A stretch of 64,000 bases of DNA from Wurfbainia villosa. Taxonomy: Eukaryota > Streptophyta > Magnoliopsida > Zingiberales > Zingiberaceae. Location: NCBI GenBank assembly GCA_025175895.1, contig CM046004.1, positions 16,665,011 through 16,729,010 of the forward strand, in the 5' to 3' direction. Both the position numbers and the translations under genes were made by a program. Below are positions 1 to 10,799 of this stretch, piece after piece (positions within the stretch are counted from its first letter, which is position 1; every line of letters begins with the position of its first letter). Below the pieces are notes generated by a model. That model saw only the letters and a program-made list of their open reading frames with translations, did no database searches and was not told where the DNA came from.

Positions 1-683
1 ATACAATTAGTCAACCAAAACTAGATGCCACATCAACATTCAAAGCGCTTGAACTAAGTACAAATAACTAAAAAAGAGATAAATTTCAAAGGTCGAAGCG
101 GGATAAAGATTAAATCAGAAAGTGTCACGTCAGCATCCCAGGTGACTAAACCAGGTCCAAGCACCTTAAAATCGATAAATCCCAGCTGAATCAAATCCGA
201 TATGGAAGAGTTAGAGGCGTCTGGAAAAGTCTATAAAAGAAGTTTAGGACAGAAGCCCTAAATAATCAATTCCAAGTGCTTGTGTGCCTTAAACTCTCGT
301 GTTCAACACTCAACCTCGGTGCTAAATCTATGACTGCGTGTTTAGATTTCGTAATTCTTTGTTTCCAATTCTTATATCGTTTCTTTCTGCACTTATATTC
401 AGAGGATGATAAGGTTTATCATTTCTCATCTTTTGTAAAGAAATGAGTCTCTTATCTTCAACGAGAAAGAGACACTTAGTGGATTGTCCATCGATAAGCG
501 ATCTCGAATCACGAACCTTGGATTAGCAGCTAGCCTTACGACTGTGAACCAAGTAAAAAAGGATTGATATCTTTATTTTGTTTTTACTTTTCCACTGCGC
601 ACTCTTACGAGTTTTAATGAAAACGTAAAGAAAAGTTTTACGCTATTCATCCCCCCTCCCTCTAGCGTATTTTCGATCCTATA
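1..683 (+). repeat. R1 5' LTR (3' portion)
   Basis: The LTR begins before the window. A TATA box (TATAAAA, 232-238) is followed by a transcribed leader and the C-rich motif TTCATCCCCCCTCCCTCTAG near 648-665, which in this window always precedes the 3' end of copia-type LTRs. The end is placed at 683 because the primer site follows after 2 nt; the expected terminal CA appears as TA. Confidence 0.8.
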
Positions 684-685
684 AT

Positions 686-697
686 TGGTATCAGAGC
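686..697 (+). other. R1 primer binding site (tRNA-iMet)
   Basis: TGGTATCAGAGC is a perfect match to the plant initiator-methionine tRNA 3'-end complement used by Ty1-copia elements to prime minus-strand synthesis. It lies 2 nt after the LTR end. Confidence 0.95.
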
Positions 698-847
698 ATA
701 AGCGCTCAGATCCGGTGCAACCCCCATTTGAGCATTCATTTTAAGTTTTTCATTTCGTTAATTTTACTTCCTTTTCCCACACTACTAATCCAAGACCAAG
801 TCTTGATATATTGTTTTCGTTTTTGTATTTTTGTGAGGTTTTCTTAA

Positions 848-2581
848 ATGACCCATCAAGAAGGTTACAATACCATCCGACCTCCTTTCTTCTATGGAGA
901 TGATTTCGGATATTGGAAGGGTCGGATGAAATACTTCTTGAAGACCTAAGTCGAGATGTGGATCATCATCTAGACAGGGTTTACTCCTCCCATAGATGAT
1001 CTTGGAGAGTTGTTGGAGTGTGACAAATGGATAATCGGAATGAAACAACAAATCAAAGCAGATGTCAAAGCCACTCAAATCTTGCAATGTGACTTATTCA
1101 AAGAAGAGCTCAACTAGGTTAGTCTATTCATCAACGCAAAAGATCTTTGGGACAAACTTGCAGAGCTGCACGAAGGCACCTCGGACGCTAAGGTATGTAA
1201 ACGTGATTTATTACTTAATAATTTGTATAATATGAAAATGCAGGATGACGAAATGACTAGTGAACTCCAAGCATGCATCTAAGACATCCTGAACGGACTA
1301 CACTCTATTGGACAAAAGGTAGAAAATCAGAATGTAATCAGGTACACTCTAAAAGCCTTCCCGAGGACTACTTTGTAGGCATCCATGGTTGATGCATACA
1401 AAGTATCCTGGGACATATAAAAAATTAGGTTAGATGAATTATTTTTTGAATTTGAATTGCATGAACAGACTAACTCAGTACGGGTTGAGAAAAGTACTAC
1501 TTTGGTTGCAGGTCAAGAGAAGATCAAATTTAAGTTTGAGTCCGATTAATATGAATCTGAGCTTGACAATGAGGTGGCCTTAGAGCTGGTTAATCTCATT
1601 CAAAAATTAATTGAAAAGAGAAGAGGGGAAAAGCAAACCAAAGAGAAACAATCCGGCTCAAGTCGAGCCACCAAGAAAAAACTGAATTGCTACAGATGCA
1701 ACAAAAGGGGCACTTCATTGTTGACTGCCCGAATCTAAAATGACAAAAGCCAAAGAGGGAACTAAAGACTACATGAGATGAGTCATCTGATGAAGAAGAA
1801 CTAGATCAAGATAGCCACTTAGCACTCATGGCAAGGTTCAAGTTTGAATATGCATTTGAATAAGAGTTCAAATCCTAGTTTAAACTGAGTCTGACTCAAG
1901 CCATGGATCTATATTCGGTTCAAAAGGTTCTCTCAAGATACCCTCCTCTTTAATTAAAAAATTGTATGTGATGATTAGATGTTTAACAAAGAAATTAGCT
2001 AAGTCCAACTCAAGCCACGGATCTTTATCTGGTTCAGAAGGTTCTCTCAAAATACCCTCCTCTTTAATTAAAAAATTATATGTAATGATTAGATGTTTAA
2101 CAAAGGAATTAGATTAATCCAACTCTAAGGTTGAGTCTTTACTTAAGGAGGTTGAAATCCTTAAAGAAAAGGTTAACCTAAATTCTTCAACTAATCATGT
2201 TCAAGAAGGAAACTTAACTCAAGTCCAAAAGTTTGAGGAAGAAAATTCCTTATTGAAAGGGCAAGTTCAAAAGCTTAGGGGAACGTTGGAAAGGTTCACC
2301 TTGAGCTCCAAGAATCTTGACATGATGCTTGGGTCTCGAAGCGTTGTGTACAACAAGACCGAACTTGAATTCAAAGCTAAATCAACAAATAGTTCATATC
2401 TATCTCTAGTTAATCATAATATAGAAGAATCCAAGCATGGGTCCCTAAGTCAAGTCTAACTAAACAATTAAATTCAATCAAGTATTGGGTTCCCAAGGAT
2501 CAAGTCAATTATATGGATAGATTGTATCGAAGTCATGATCCAAAGGGTATCAATACTAAACTTGTATGCATGATTACATGA
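848..2581 (+). pseudogene. R1 gag pseudogene
   Basis: Copia-type Gag remnant. The ATG at 848 opens the usual N-terminal region (PPFFYGDDFGYWKGRMKYFL), followed by a UBN2-type capsid region (LWDKLAELHEGTSDAK and onwards, about 1150-1480), a zinc knuckle CYRCNKRG at about 1687-1711 whose second half (HFIVDCP) is in another frame, a Ser/Asp/Glu stretch, and a long coiled-coil tail with the sequence SSKNLDMMLGSRS (about 2298-2340). It ends near 2581 after a WVPKDQVNY segment. At least seven in-frame stops and one frameshift are visible. A 114-bp tandem duplication interrupts the tail. Unlike the Gag of R2, R3 and R4, the capsid-like middle is present. Confidence 0.85.
1894..2121 (+). repeat. 114-bp tandem duplication in R1 gag
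   Basis: Two adjacent copies, 1894-2007 and 2008-2121, both starting ACTCAAGCCAYGGATCT and both containing CTCCTCTTTAATTAAAAAAT. They differ at roughly one base in ten. 114 is a multiple of three, so the duplication itself would keep frame. Confidence 0.9.
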
Positions 2582-3170
2582 TTATTTTAGTTTTTTTTAA
2601 GTTTTACATGCTTAGTTTAATTTAATTGCTTAAAGTAGAATGGCTAGGTAGGAAATAGTTAGTTGACCTTGACAACATAGTATTAGGAAGTAGTGAGATG
2701 ATAGTAAGTTAGTGAAACCTAATCTAAGTGTATTCAAGAAGGATAAAGCATATGTAGCTTGGTGCATTTAACTAAGTGAATCTAACTGAAGCTACCTCAC
2801 TTCATCCTAAACTAGTTAGACCAGGGTTTGACTCTAAGTAAGTTAAGTATATAATTTCTTGAGCTGACTTTGTCTAAGAAAGTAGTAATTATTCTGATCA
2901 AAGAAGGCTTTTGTGTCTCGCCATGACCTAGAAGTCATCTTTTGAAATATCCATTTAAGTAACTAAAGGTCAAACTTGAATCTAACACAAGGTCAAGTAA
3001 TCTCCAAAACACTAAATTTAACTAAGTAAATTTGAAAGACATCTCACAACAACTACAAGGATAACTTGATTGATCATATAGAAAAGGTAAGATGAATCCT
3101 AGGTTAAAATAAAGAAATATCTTCAACAATTCCAAAATCCCAATTCAACCATGTACCTTGTGTGTAGGAT
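2582..3170 (+). other. R1 gag-protease spacer
   Basis: AT-rich sequence with no ORF or motif I can recognise; probably decayed coding or linker sequence between gag and protease. Confidence 0.6.
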
Positions 3171-3563
3171 CAATGGATGTTGGACAGTGGGTGCTCCAGA
3201 CATATGATTAGAGTCCGACTAAAGTTTATGAAGTTTAGGTTCAAAAACCTAGAATCGTAAGCTTTCGTAAACAATGGTAGACTTAAGATTATTAGATCAT
3301 GTGATATTGAATTAAATTCTAATTTTATAATATGTAAAATTTTATTAGTAGAGAACTTTGAAATAACCTTCTTAGTCAATTGTGTGACACTGGTTATAGA
3401 ATTTCATTTTCATCTAATGAATGTCTAATTAAAAATGTTGATTTTTCCCAAATTATACTTAAAGGACTTAGGAAAAATAATATATATACAATACACTTAC
3501 CGAGATCCTCACTTAAGTGTTTAATGACATAGCAAGGAGAAACATGATTGTGACACAAGAGAT
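3171..3563 (+). pseudogene. R1 protease and start of GAG-pre-integrase (remnant)
   Basis: Retroviral-type aspartic protease remnant. W-M-L-D-S-G-C-S-R-H-M reads at about 3174-3206, with catalytic Asp at 3183-3185; this is the copia protease signature. Downstream the frame decays through several stops. At 3545-3563 the text H-K-R-L-G begins the GAG-pre-integrase domain, which resumes at 5296 as Y-A-H-L-R-L-I-S-K on the far side of solo LTR S1. The first Trp codon of this motif now reads TGA. Confidence 0.8.
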
Positions 3564-3820
3564 TGGGTTGTTGATGCAATCAACCTAGGTCATGATTGAC
3601 CAGACTCGAATGAGACTCGAGTAGAATTTTGATGTTTGATAATTGATTGACAATGAGTTTGACCATTGTTTGAAAATATTCTTTGACCATATGTTGACCA
3701 TATGACTAGTGGATGATTGGGATATCCAAGTTTATATGAGAAAAATTGTGATGAGGAGATTGTTAGAGCAATCTGCCTCATGTTAAGGTTGACCAAGCTC
3801 AAGTGAGACTCCAGTAGAAG

Positions 3821-4195
3821 TCCAAGTATGTATACTTAGAAAGGGAAGTCTAAGACTGAATTCTTGGTAATGAAAAAAATCCAAGTATGGATACTTAACA
3901 AAGAAAAGTCTAAGGGTGAAGTCTTGGCAAGAAAAAGTCCAAGTATGGATACTTGGCAAAAGAAAAGTCCAAGGGTGTAGTCTTGGTAGCGAAAGTCCAA
4001 ATATGGATATTTGGCAAAGGAAAAGTCCAAGGGTGTAGTCTTATCCACGTAAGTCCAAGTGTATAATCTTGGCGGTGAAAGTCTAAATATGAATATTTGG
4101 CAAAGGAAAGTCTAAGGGTGTAGTCTTGTCACGTAAGTCCAAGTGTATAGTCTTGGCGATGAAAGTCCAAGCATTAAGGCTTGGCAATAGAGAAG
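3821..4195 (+). repeat. S1 array of ~29-bp hairpin units
   Basis: About 13 degenerate units spaced 27-31 bp (starts at 3821, 3849, 3880, 3909, 3938 and so on). Each has the form GTCCAAG-N8-CTTGGCA. Two units are perfect inverted repeats with a GG centre: CCAAGTATGGATACTTGG (3939-3956) and CCAAATATGGATATTTGG (3997-4014). The arms change together. Confidence 0.9.
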
Positions 4196-4439
4196 TCCTT
4201 GAGGCATGACCACTTAGAAAAGAAGACTCGGTTAGCATGACATAGTCGATGGAAGCACCTGAAGGCTAGTGCAAAGGATGAATGAGTCGTGGATGACTCA
4301 GATGGATCTTAAGGGCGTGAGACTAATGAAGGTGGCTAGAAGCCTTAGGTCTAGAATAAGGGTGAGTATCAAGTATGAGGGGATCATACTTGGGTTAAAT
4401 CTCATATTTGAGATTTACTAGTTGACTAGGGCTTTGGAC

Positions 4440-4814
4440 CAGTCGGTTGGTCGAGTGCACGACATTCGGGAGCCCAACTTGCTCATGGCAATCAACTAAG
4501 GTTATGACTCAGTCGATTAGTTGAGTAGTTGACTTAGGCTCAACTGCTCGAGTTGTACTCTGTCAGTCGACTAGTGGCTTTCACCAGTCGACTGACCTCA
4601 GACAGTCGACTACCATAGATGCACAGTTGATTGACCATAAGTGAACAAGACACAGAAGGTCTTGTAGTTAGCCGGGTAGCTGACTGAAGGTCTGACAGTC
4701 GATTGCTAGGGTATCCGTTGGGCAAAATCCAATGTGGATTAATCTGTTGTGAGACAATGGATAGACGAGCAGTCAACTGCTATGTGAAAATCCAGCCATA
4801 CGTAGGTTATAAAA
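4440..4814 (+). promoter_or_regulatory. S1 palindrome cluster and TATA box
   Basis: Repeated CAGTCGACTG-type palindromes and C-to-T decayed forms (AGTCGACT, AGTCAACT, AGTTGACT) fill 4440-4781. The last, GCAGTCAACTGC, ends 26 nt before TATAAAA (4808-4814). The same arrangement and spacing recur in R2, R3, R4, R7 and S4. Promoter role is inferred from position. Confidence 0.7.
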
Positions 4815-5295
4815 GGAGCTTGAGATGGAGGATTTCGTAGTGGTTTTCTTGGAGATTTTGAAGGGGAAGTGTTATTGCATTCCAAACCTTCAAGGGCATC
4901 TCAAAGAGCAACCAAAAGCATTCAAGCGATCAAACAAACTAGTAAAGTGTTATTCGTATTTCTTTCTTTCTTTACATTTGTATTTGCTTGTCTTGAATTG
5001 CAAAACTTTTGTACAAAGTTTCTCCACCTTCGACATGTTGTCAAGAAGGAGATGAGGTTTAGTGGAGTAGATACTAAAGCCCGACCATAGAGTAGGAACT
5101 AGGGTTCCGAACCATGTTAAATCCTTATATTTATATGTTGTGTTTGTCTTGTATTCATTTTCGTATTGTATTTTTGTATTCCATTATGCTAACATTTTTG
5201 TAGAGACTAATATGAATGCAATCAAAATGGCGAAATTGAGAAACCGCTATTCACCCCCCCCCCCCTAGCGCATCCAATCGATCCCTAACTTGGGT

Positions 5296-5956
5296 TACGC
5301 CCATCTAAGACTTATTTCAAAAATAAGTCATAACGTATTAGTTATAGGCATGCCCAAATTAAGTAATTTAGAAAACAAAACTTGTAATGCATGTCAACAA
5401 GGAAAGCAAACTAGATCCACACATAAACTAACTAATATTTATAGAACTAATTGTATACTTGAGCTTCTATACTTAGATTTGTTTGATTCACATGAAGGTA
5501 AGTCACTAAATGAAAGCCAATATTATTTAGTAGTAATAGATGACTACTCTAGGTTTGCCTGGGTTAAGTTCCTAAAACATAAAGATGAGACATTTGATCA
5601 ATTTACTAGTCTATACAAACTCTTAGAAATTGAAAAGAACATAAAAATTAAAAGAATTAAAAGTGACCATGGCGGAAAATTTGAGAAGGTTTATTGAATT
5701 TTGCATACAAAATGGATATCATCACGAATTTTCTTATCCTAGAACCCCCAACAAAATGGCTTAGTAGAAATAAAAAATAGAACTTTACAAGAAGTTGCAA
5801 GGACTATGTTAAATGAATATAACTTACCCGAAAGATTTTGGCCTAAAGCTATAAATACCTCTTGTTATGTCCAAAATAAAATTTTGATAATTAAACAACA
5901 TAACACAATATCTTATGAGTCACTATAAAAAAAAATACCTAACATTAAATACTTTA
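5296..5956 (+). pseudogene. R1 GAG-pre-integrase and integrase core (remnant)
   Basis: Continues the domain broken by S1. The zinc-binding C-N-A-C-Q-Q-G-K-Q motif is at about 5380-5406. The integrase core follows: first catalytic Asp in LYLDLFD (about 5467-5487), VVIDDYSRF, then the second Asp in SDHGGKF, where family members usually have GGEF. A frameshift and stop at about 5690 break the ORF; the third catalytic region continues in two other frames (Q-Q-N-G-L-V-E-I-K-N-R-T-L-Q-E-V-A-R). The sequence stops at 5956, in a K-P-N-I-K-Y-F-like segment, where the R2 LTR begins. Confidence 0.88.
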
Positions 5957-6125
5957 TGTTGGTGCAATACCCCAGTTCAATATTGACTAGACTCAAGTGG
6001 GACTCGAGTAGGATTTTGATGTTTGATAATGGGTTTGACCATTGTTTGATAATATGGTTTGATCATATGTTGACCATATGACTAGAGAATGATTGGAATA
6101 TCCAAAGTCATATGGGAGAGATTAT

Positions 6126-7566
6126 TGTTGGAACGTTAGTGGCCGACTAGAGGGGGGTGAATAGCCCTCAATCGTCGTACAGTTGAATACGATCGTTCTT
6201 GCGTGTCGCTTGTCTACAATTGTTGTTAATATATGCAGCGGAAACAATAGAAATAATAACAAAAATATAATCACACGCAGTACACAAGATATACGTGGTT
6301 CGGAACCGAATGGTTACTACTCCACAGGGTGAGCTCAACGAGCTCGTGTTATGTGCATGACACTAACAACACTCCTTCTCGACAACACGTCGGAGGTAGA
6401 GAAACCTCTCACAAGCAATTACACTAAGTAATATGAAATACAAGCAATACAAAGACAAATACGAAATACACGTAAAGAACACTTTACAAATGCTTGCTTT
6501 GAAACCTTTGCTTATTGCTTGCTTTAGATGACTCTTGAAGGTCTGGAATGCAGCAACAATTCCTCTCCAAAAGCTTCACAAAAGTCTAGGCGAAATCCTT
6601 CATCTTGAGCTTGATTTATAACCTGCATCAAGCTGATTTTGCGCCCATTAGTTGACTGATCGTGACCATCAATCGACTAGTCCTGTAGCCGTTGTCTCAC
6701 AACGACTCGATCTACATTGGCAAAACTCCAACGAATCCATCATTAGTCGACTGATGATACCCATCAGTTGACTGGTAACACCATCAGTCGAGTGCGCAAC
6801 ACGATCACTCGACTGGAAATCATTCTGTACTCAAAATTGCCCCGATCAATCGACTGCTCCCATCATCCGATCGATGGCGTCATGATTGCCTCCTCGATGC
6901 TTGATGGTATTGGTGAACTTGGTCGACAACACCCGAACCCTAGTTGACTTGGAGCGATCGCACCTATGTCGATCGGATCGATGTTGGGTAAAACCTCAAA
7001 CACCAAATTGTTTGAGCATCCGACCGTCGGGTAAACCCTCAAACACCAAGTTTAAGCATCCGACACTCAGTCTTAGCCACTTGCCAAGTCCACCTCATCC
7101 CTCATGGAGTTCCCCATCGAAGCTCTCTTCCCACGGCCTACGTCCCTCGGATGCGCCAAGCGCACGACTTCGCAATGCCATCCTTCGCATCTCTTGCCCT
7201 CGAAGTATGCTTCCCTTGGGCCTCACTTCATTCGCTCCCCGTTCGGCGGTCTCTCGGATGCACCAAGCTCATGGCTTCGCAATGCTATCCTTCACCGACT
7301 CAAGGACCTCGAGACTAGTGAACTTGCCAAGTCCTCAAGACTTCCCAAATGCACCAAGCGCACGGCTTCGTAATGCATTTCTCACCAAGCACCAAGTGCA
7401 CGGCTTCGCAATGCTTTGGGCTTTTCCACACCAAGCCTCATGCTTGGATTTTCCATGCCAACTCCATGTTGGACTTTCCTATGACAATCCCATATCATAA
7501 GTTTTGTCTATCATCAAAATACTGCTCGAGTCAAACTCGAGTCAACCCGGACCGATTGCACTAACA
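6126..7566 (-). repeat. R3 3' LTR
   Basis: 1441 bp. On the minus strand it starts TGTTAGTGCAATC and ends CCAACA. A TATA box (TATAAAT, minus) lies at 6614-6620. It agrees well with the 5' LTR except in the palindrome region at about 6840-6990, which is strongly rearranged. Confidence 0.92.
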
Positions 7567-7581
7567 ATCTCCCCCTTTTTG
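7567..7581 (-). other. R3 polypurine tract
   Basis: On the minus strand CAAAAAGGGGGAGAT directly abuts the 3' LTR start, the expected plus-strand primer. A second, nearly identical tract lies about 110 bp further into the element (7675-7688). Confidence 0.9.
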
Positions 7582-9168
7582 ATGATTGACAAAACTATCC
7601 CTCAAGTCTACCAATTATCCCTAATTGACAATTCTCACATCCCAATGAGAATTCCCAATTGGTAACTTGGTAACTTCTCCCCCTTTTTGACATACATAAA
7701 AAAGGTCCTCCCCAAGGGTATGAATGTCTCATATCCCAATGAGATCTTACAATCTCTCCCTTGAAGGAACACACGCCTACAATCTTTCTAGTGATAAGTC
7801 CTATATCACTTAAAGAGAGGCAACCCAATTTTTCTCCTATGAGAAAAAATACACATCCATCTTCCCATGATGGATACCTCCCCCTAGAGGCTTGCTTCCC
7901 CTTGACCATTGCACCAACAATGTCCTTGGAGAGTCCCTAAGCCAATAGGAACATTAAATAACCAAAATTAAGGCAAAGTTCAACAATGAACTCTCATTCA
8001 CCTTAAAATTGATACTCTCCCTAAACATTTCTCCTAATCCATATCCAATGGGTTTCCACCCTTTCTAATGCTCTCCCAAGCATGTTATAGGGTTAGGAGT
8101 GGTTAGGAGACCAAAACATAGCTGAACATGGGCCTAACCACCATGGTTTACTCGGAATCAGCAGTATCAGTTGACTGAATCAGATATCAGTCGACTCCTT
8201 CCCACATTAGTCGACTGGCCTCCCTGGCAGTCGACTGATAACTACATTTGCAATTTTCAGATTTTCAGAAATGAATTTCTGAAATTCATAAGTAAATATA
8301 CATAAGTTGAAAAATCTTGAAATTTTGTATGTATATTACTTATTACAATCATCATGGGTGAAAAATATTGGAAAATTATTTTACCCACAAAATAGTGAGA
8401 TTGACACAAAGTTCAAAAGTTTAGAAAAGCTTCAATAATGAGCCCTCTTTGTATCATCCCATTCAATAGTGATAGCTATCAAAAGATAGACTTCACCAAG
8501 ATTTTTCAAAAAGTTTTCAAAATGTTTTTGAAGCCTTTAATTCCTTTTTCTTAAACATCTCACTTGTATCTAAATGTGCAAAACACATTCAAGGCAAATA
8601 TTCTAGTGAGATGTGAGTTTTTGTTCTTTAATGGTCTCATGCATATTCTAAAGCAACTCTACTTGATTCCTTTATGCATGAGACTTCAAGTCATGCCAAT
8701 GGTCCTTAAATCAATTTTATTTTATGCATGATATGATTATGACATATATATGATATAACTAAGCATGTGCTAAAATCATGATGTCATGGCATGTGAATGA
8801 AATTTTAGCATACATGACATATAAAAATAATTCTAAACATGATCATGACATTTTTAGAGATAAAAATGAAAATGATGTCATGACATGGCAAGACAAACAA
8901 AGCATGACAATTATAAGATACTAAGGTATGAGATACCTAAGTATTAAATCCAAATTGCCATTCCTAGGAATTAACTCCATTTTGCCATAATACAATTATC
9001 TCCCAAGTGTGCTATAAACCCAAAATGACACACCCATATCTCTAAGACCTAATTGTGCCAATTTAATCATTTTTTAACTTCTCAAGCACATTGACACATC
9101 CTAATGTGTCGACTCACCATGGCTAGGTTAACTACCCATCCACTTAGGGTTGACACACCTTAACCCAT
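7582..9168 (-). other. R3 gag-to-LTR spacer
   Basis: About 1.6 kb of AT-rich sequence with no credible ORF. It contains palindrome variants (8165-8245) and repeated CATGATGTCATGACATG-like words (8740-8890). It is homologous to the spacers of R4 (16425-17890), R9 (57091-57771, 59990-61019) and R2. Confidence 0.8.
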
Positions 9169-10741
9169 CTAGTGTGAATCGATCATGCTCCTAGGAACCC
9201 AATGCCTATTGGAGTTCCTTGGGCCAACAAGGTATTCACTAGGGATAACTTCCCTAGATACCTTCCTAATGACCCTTTTTGGCTTTGAAGCCTTAGTCAA
9301 ATGGATCTTTCCTAGGTCAACTCTAGAGGTGACTCCCCCAATGCTCTTCTTAGTGGCTTTCTTGATCTTTCTTAAGTGTTTAGCCACTAAGCACACACCA
9401 TGGCTAGTCTTAGGGATAACTTCCTTATTAGCCTTGGTTTTCTTAGACCTAGAAATTGTTTCATAATTAAATGGGACATTATGATAGGACATAGGTTTGT
9501 GACCCAAACCTTTCTTGCCCTTAGACTGTTCTTGAACCCTAGGTCTTGACTTTTGGGCATTTGACCCTTAAATATAATTTTCTATAATCTTAAGGGTCTT
9601 TTCCATTCTCTCAAGTCTTGATCTCAAGACTTGGTTTTCTAATTCTAATTTTCCCAATTTTGATTTATCATTAGATTTTTGGGAAGGCCTCTTTTTCTTA
9701 GGCATGTGCCTAGACTTTTTGGGATTAATACCCAAATTTTCTTCTATTCTCCTAATTGATTCCCTAGGTAAAATAGTTCTAGTGTTATTGGTCCTAGGTT
9801 TATCCTTAGATAAATTTACATGCTTAACACCTAAACAATAAACCTTATTATTTCTACTAACATGCTTTTCATTAATAATTGCAGGAGAACTAAAATAATT
9901 CCTAGTATGCTTGTTAACCTAGAAATTGAAGGTGCATTAATTAAATTTACCTTAGGGTTAGCTTTGGAAGCTCCCCCTACATGAGATACACATTCTTGCC
10001 CCTTCTTCCTCCCCCTAGGGCATTGGCTTCTATAATGCCCCCTTTGGTTGCATTTGAAGCACACAATGTGCTCCTTGCTTCTAATTGTGGGGACTCCAGC
10101 ATTATTGACTTTTGGTGCCGGTTGAACCTTCTTCACCTTCTTAGGACACTTACTTTTATAGTGCTCTTGTTCCCTACACTCAAAGCATGTTATATGATTT
10201 TTATTTATATAACAACACTTGAGTTACCTAGTGAATTTTCGCTTCTCCTGGATGTTGAAGCTTCTTCTTGAACTTGTTCCGGGATAGAAGGCCTCTCCTC
10301 CCCCTCAATGCTAGAGGTGGAGGTCTCCACCAAATCATCAACATCTTCAAAAGTAGTGGGTAATTCTTCAACATCCTCGGATCCGGATGTTGATGGGCAT
10401 TCTTCCTCTTCATGGACCAATGTGGGCTCTTAATGAAATCTTATCACCTTGTCCCATAGGTCCTTAGCATCCCTATATTCACCTTGCCTAGACCAAATGT
10501 CGTTAGGAATCAAATCACTAAGTAATGTGATTACCTTGAGATTTGTCTTGAAATACTTCATTTGGTCTTGGGTCCACCTTGACTTCTTAATTTGCCTATT
10601 TTCTTCATCCCTAGGCATTTTGAAACCGTTTTCTAGAATTAACATAATATCAAAATCGATTTCTAGATATACCTCCATTTTTCTTCTCCACCATTGAAAA
10701 TCTCCTTCAAATTTTGGTGGTTGGAGGTTGTAGTTGGCCAT
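9169..10741 (-). pseudogene. R3 gag: capsid-reduced, double zinc-knuckle Gag
   Basis: Copia-type Gag about 520 codons long, starting at the ATG at 10741 (MANYNLQPPKFEGDFQWWRR), 45 nt after the PBS. The N-terminal domain ends at AKDLWDKVIRFH; a stop follows and the same frame continues straight into an acidic Ser/Glu/Thr linker (10420-10205). The ~150-residue UBN2/capsid-like part seen in R1 and R7 is missing here. Two CCHC knuckles follow: C-F-E-C (about 10200-10160, with an altered spacer) and C-F-K-C-N-Q-R-G-H-Y-R-S-Q-C (about 10065-10024), then a Lys-rich tail (9507-9169) ending EYLVGPRNSNRHWVPRS. A few stops and frameshifts break it; motif conservation suggests it decayed recently. Confidence 0.85.
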
Positions 10742-10785
10742 ATTATAGTGCTTGTGTTGGCGGTTAGTCCTCTACAAGTGACTTG

Positions 10786-10797
10786 GCTCTGATACCA
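10786..10797 (-). other. R3 primer binding site
   Basis: The minus strand reads TGGTATCAGAGC, a perfect tRNA-iMet site, 2 nt after the 5' LTR end at 10800. Confidence 0.95.
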
Positions 10798-10799
10798 CT

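Larger units (their letters stand above)
3569..5290 (+). mobile_element. S1: solo LTR of the R2/R3/R4 family
   Basis: A 1722-bp LTR, starting TGTTGATGCAATC and ending CCCTAACT (terminal CA mutated to CT), flanked by the perfect 5-bp TSD tgggt (3564-3568 and 5291-5295). It interrupts the GAG-pre-integrase of R1 exactly between the two halves of LG/YAHLRL. No internal region is present, so it arose by LTR-LTR recombination. Its length agrees with the R2 LTR after removal of that LTR's insertions (about 1723 bp). Inside are a second LTR-like start at 3761, a hairpin array, palindromes and a TATA box. Confidence 0.93.
1..5956 (+). mobile_element. R1: degenerate SIRE-like Ty1-copia retrotransposon (left part)
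   Basis: Outermost element of the window. Visible in order on the + strand: the end of the 5' LTR (1-683), a tRNA-iMet primer site, a gag pseudogene, a protease remnant with a DSGCSRH motif, GAG-pre-integrase and integrase core remnants. The order protease before integrase is that of Ty1-copia (Pseudoviridae). It is interrupted by solo LTR S1 at 3569-5290 and cut off at 5956, inside integrase, by the 5' LTR of R2. Reverse transcriptase, RNase H and the 3' LTR must lie to the right, beyond the window. Many in-frame stops and frameshifts show it is long dead. The lineage name is inferred from the long gag with a coiled-coil tail; a phylogeny of RT is not possible here. Confidence 0.85.

Noticed and set aside
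686..697. tRNA gene
   Set aside because: Only the 12-nt complement of the tRNA 3' end is present; it is a primer site.
785..1087. 100-codon ORF on the minus strand
   Set aside because: Antisense to the recognisable R1 gag N-terminus.
3836..4048. Repetitive Leu-Asp-Phe-rich ORF on the minus strand, with similar ones at 12218-12731, 16025-16362, 23315-23723, 52753-53343 and 56589-57074
   Set aside because: They arise by translating the ~29-bp hairpin units of the LTR. They differ in frame between copies, lack a shared start, and lie in U3.
3821..4195. CRISPR-like array of short repeats
   Set aside because: Units are adjacent and degenerate without unique spacers, lie inside a plant LTR, and no cas gene is present.
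7104..7500. ORFs rich in Pro/Ser/His in R3 LTR, with counterpart at 11687-12216
   Set aside because: They come from a degenerate CACCAAGCGCA...CTTCGCAATGC repeat in the LTR and frames are not kept between the two LTRs.
9185..9466. Hydrophobic ORF on the plus strand, with similar ones at 20633-20884 and (minus) 30033-30338
   Set aside because: Complement of the Lys-rich Gag tail; hydrophobicity follows from reading Lys/Arg codons backwards.
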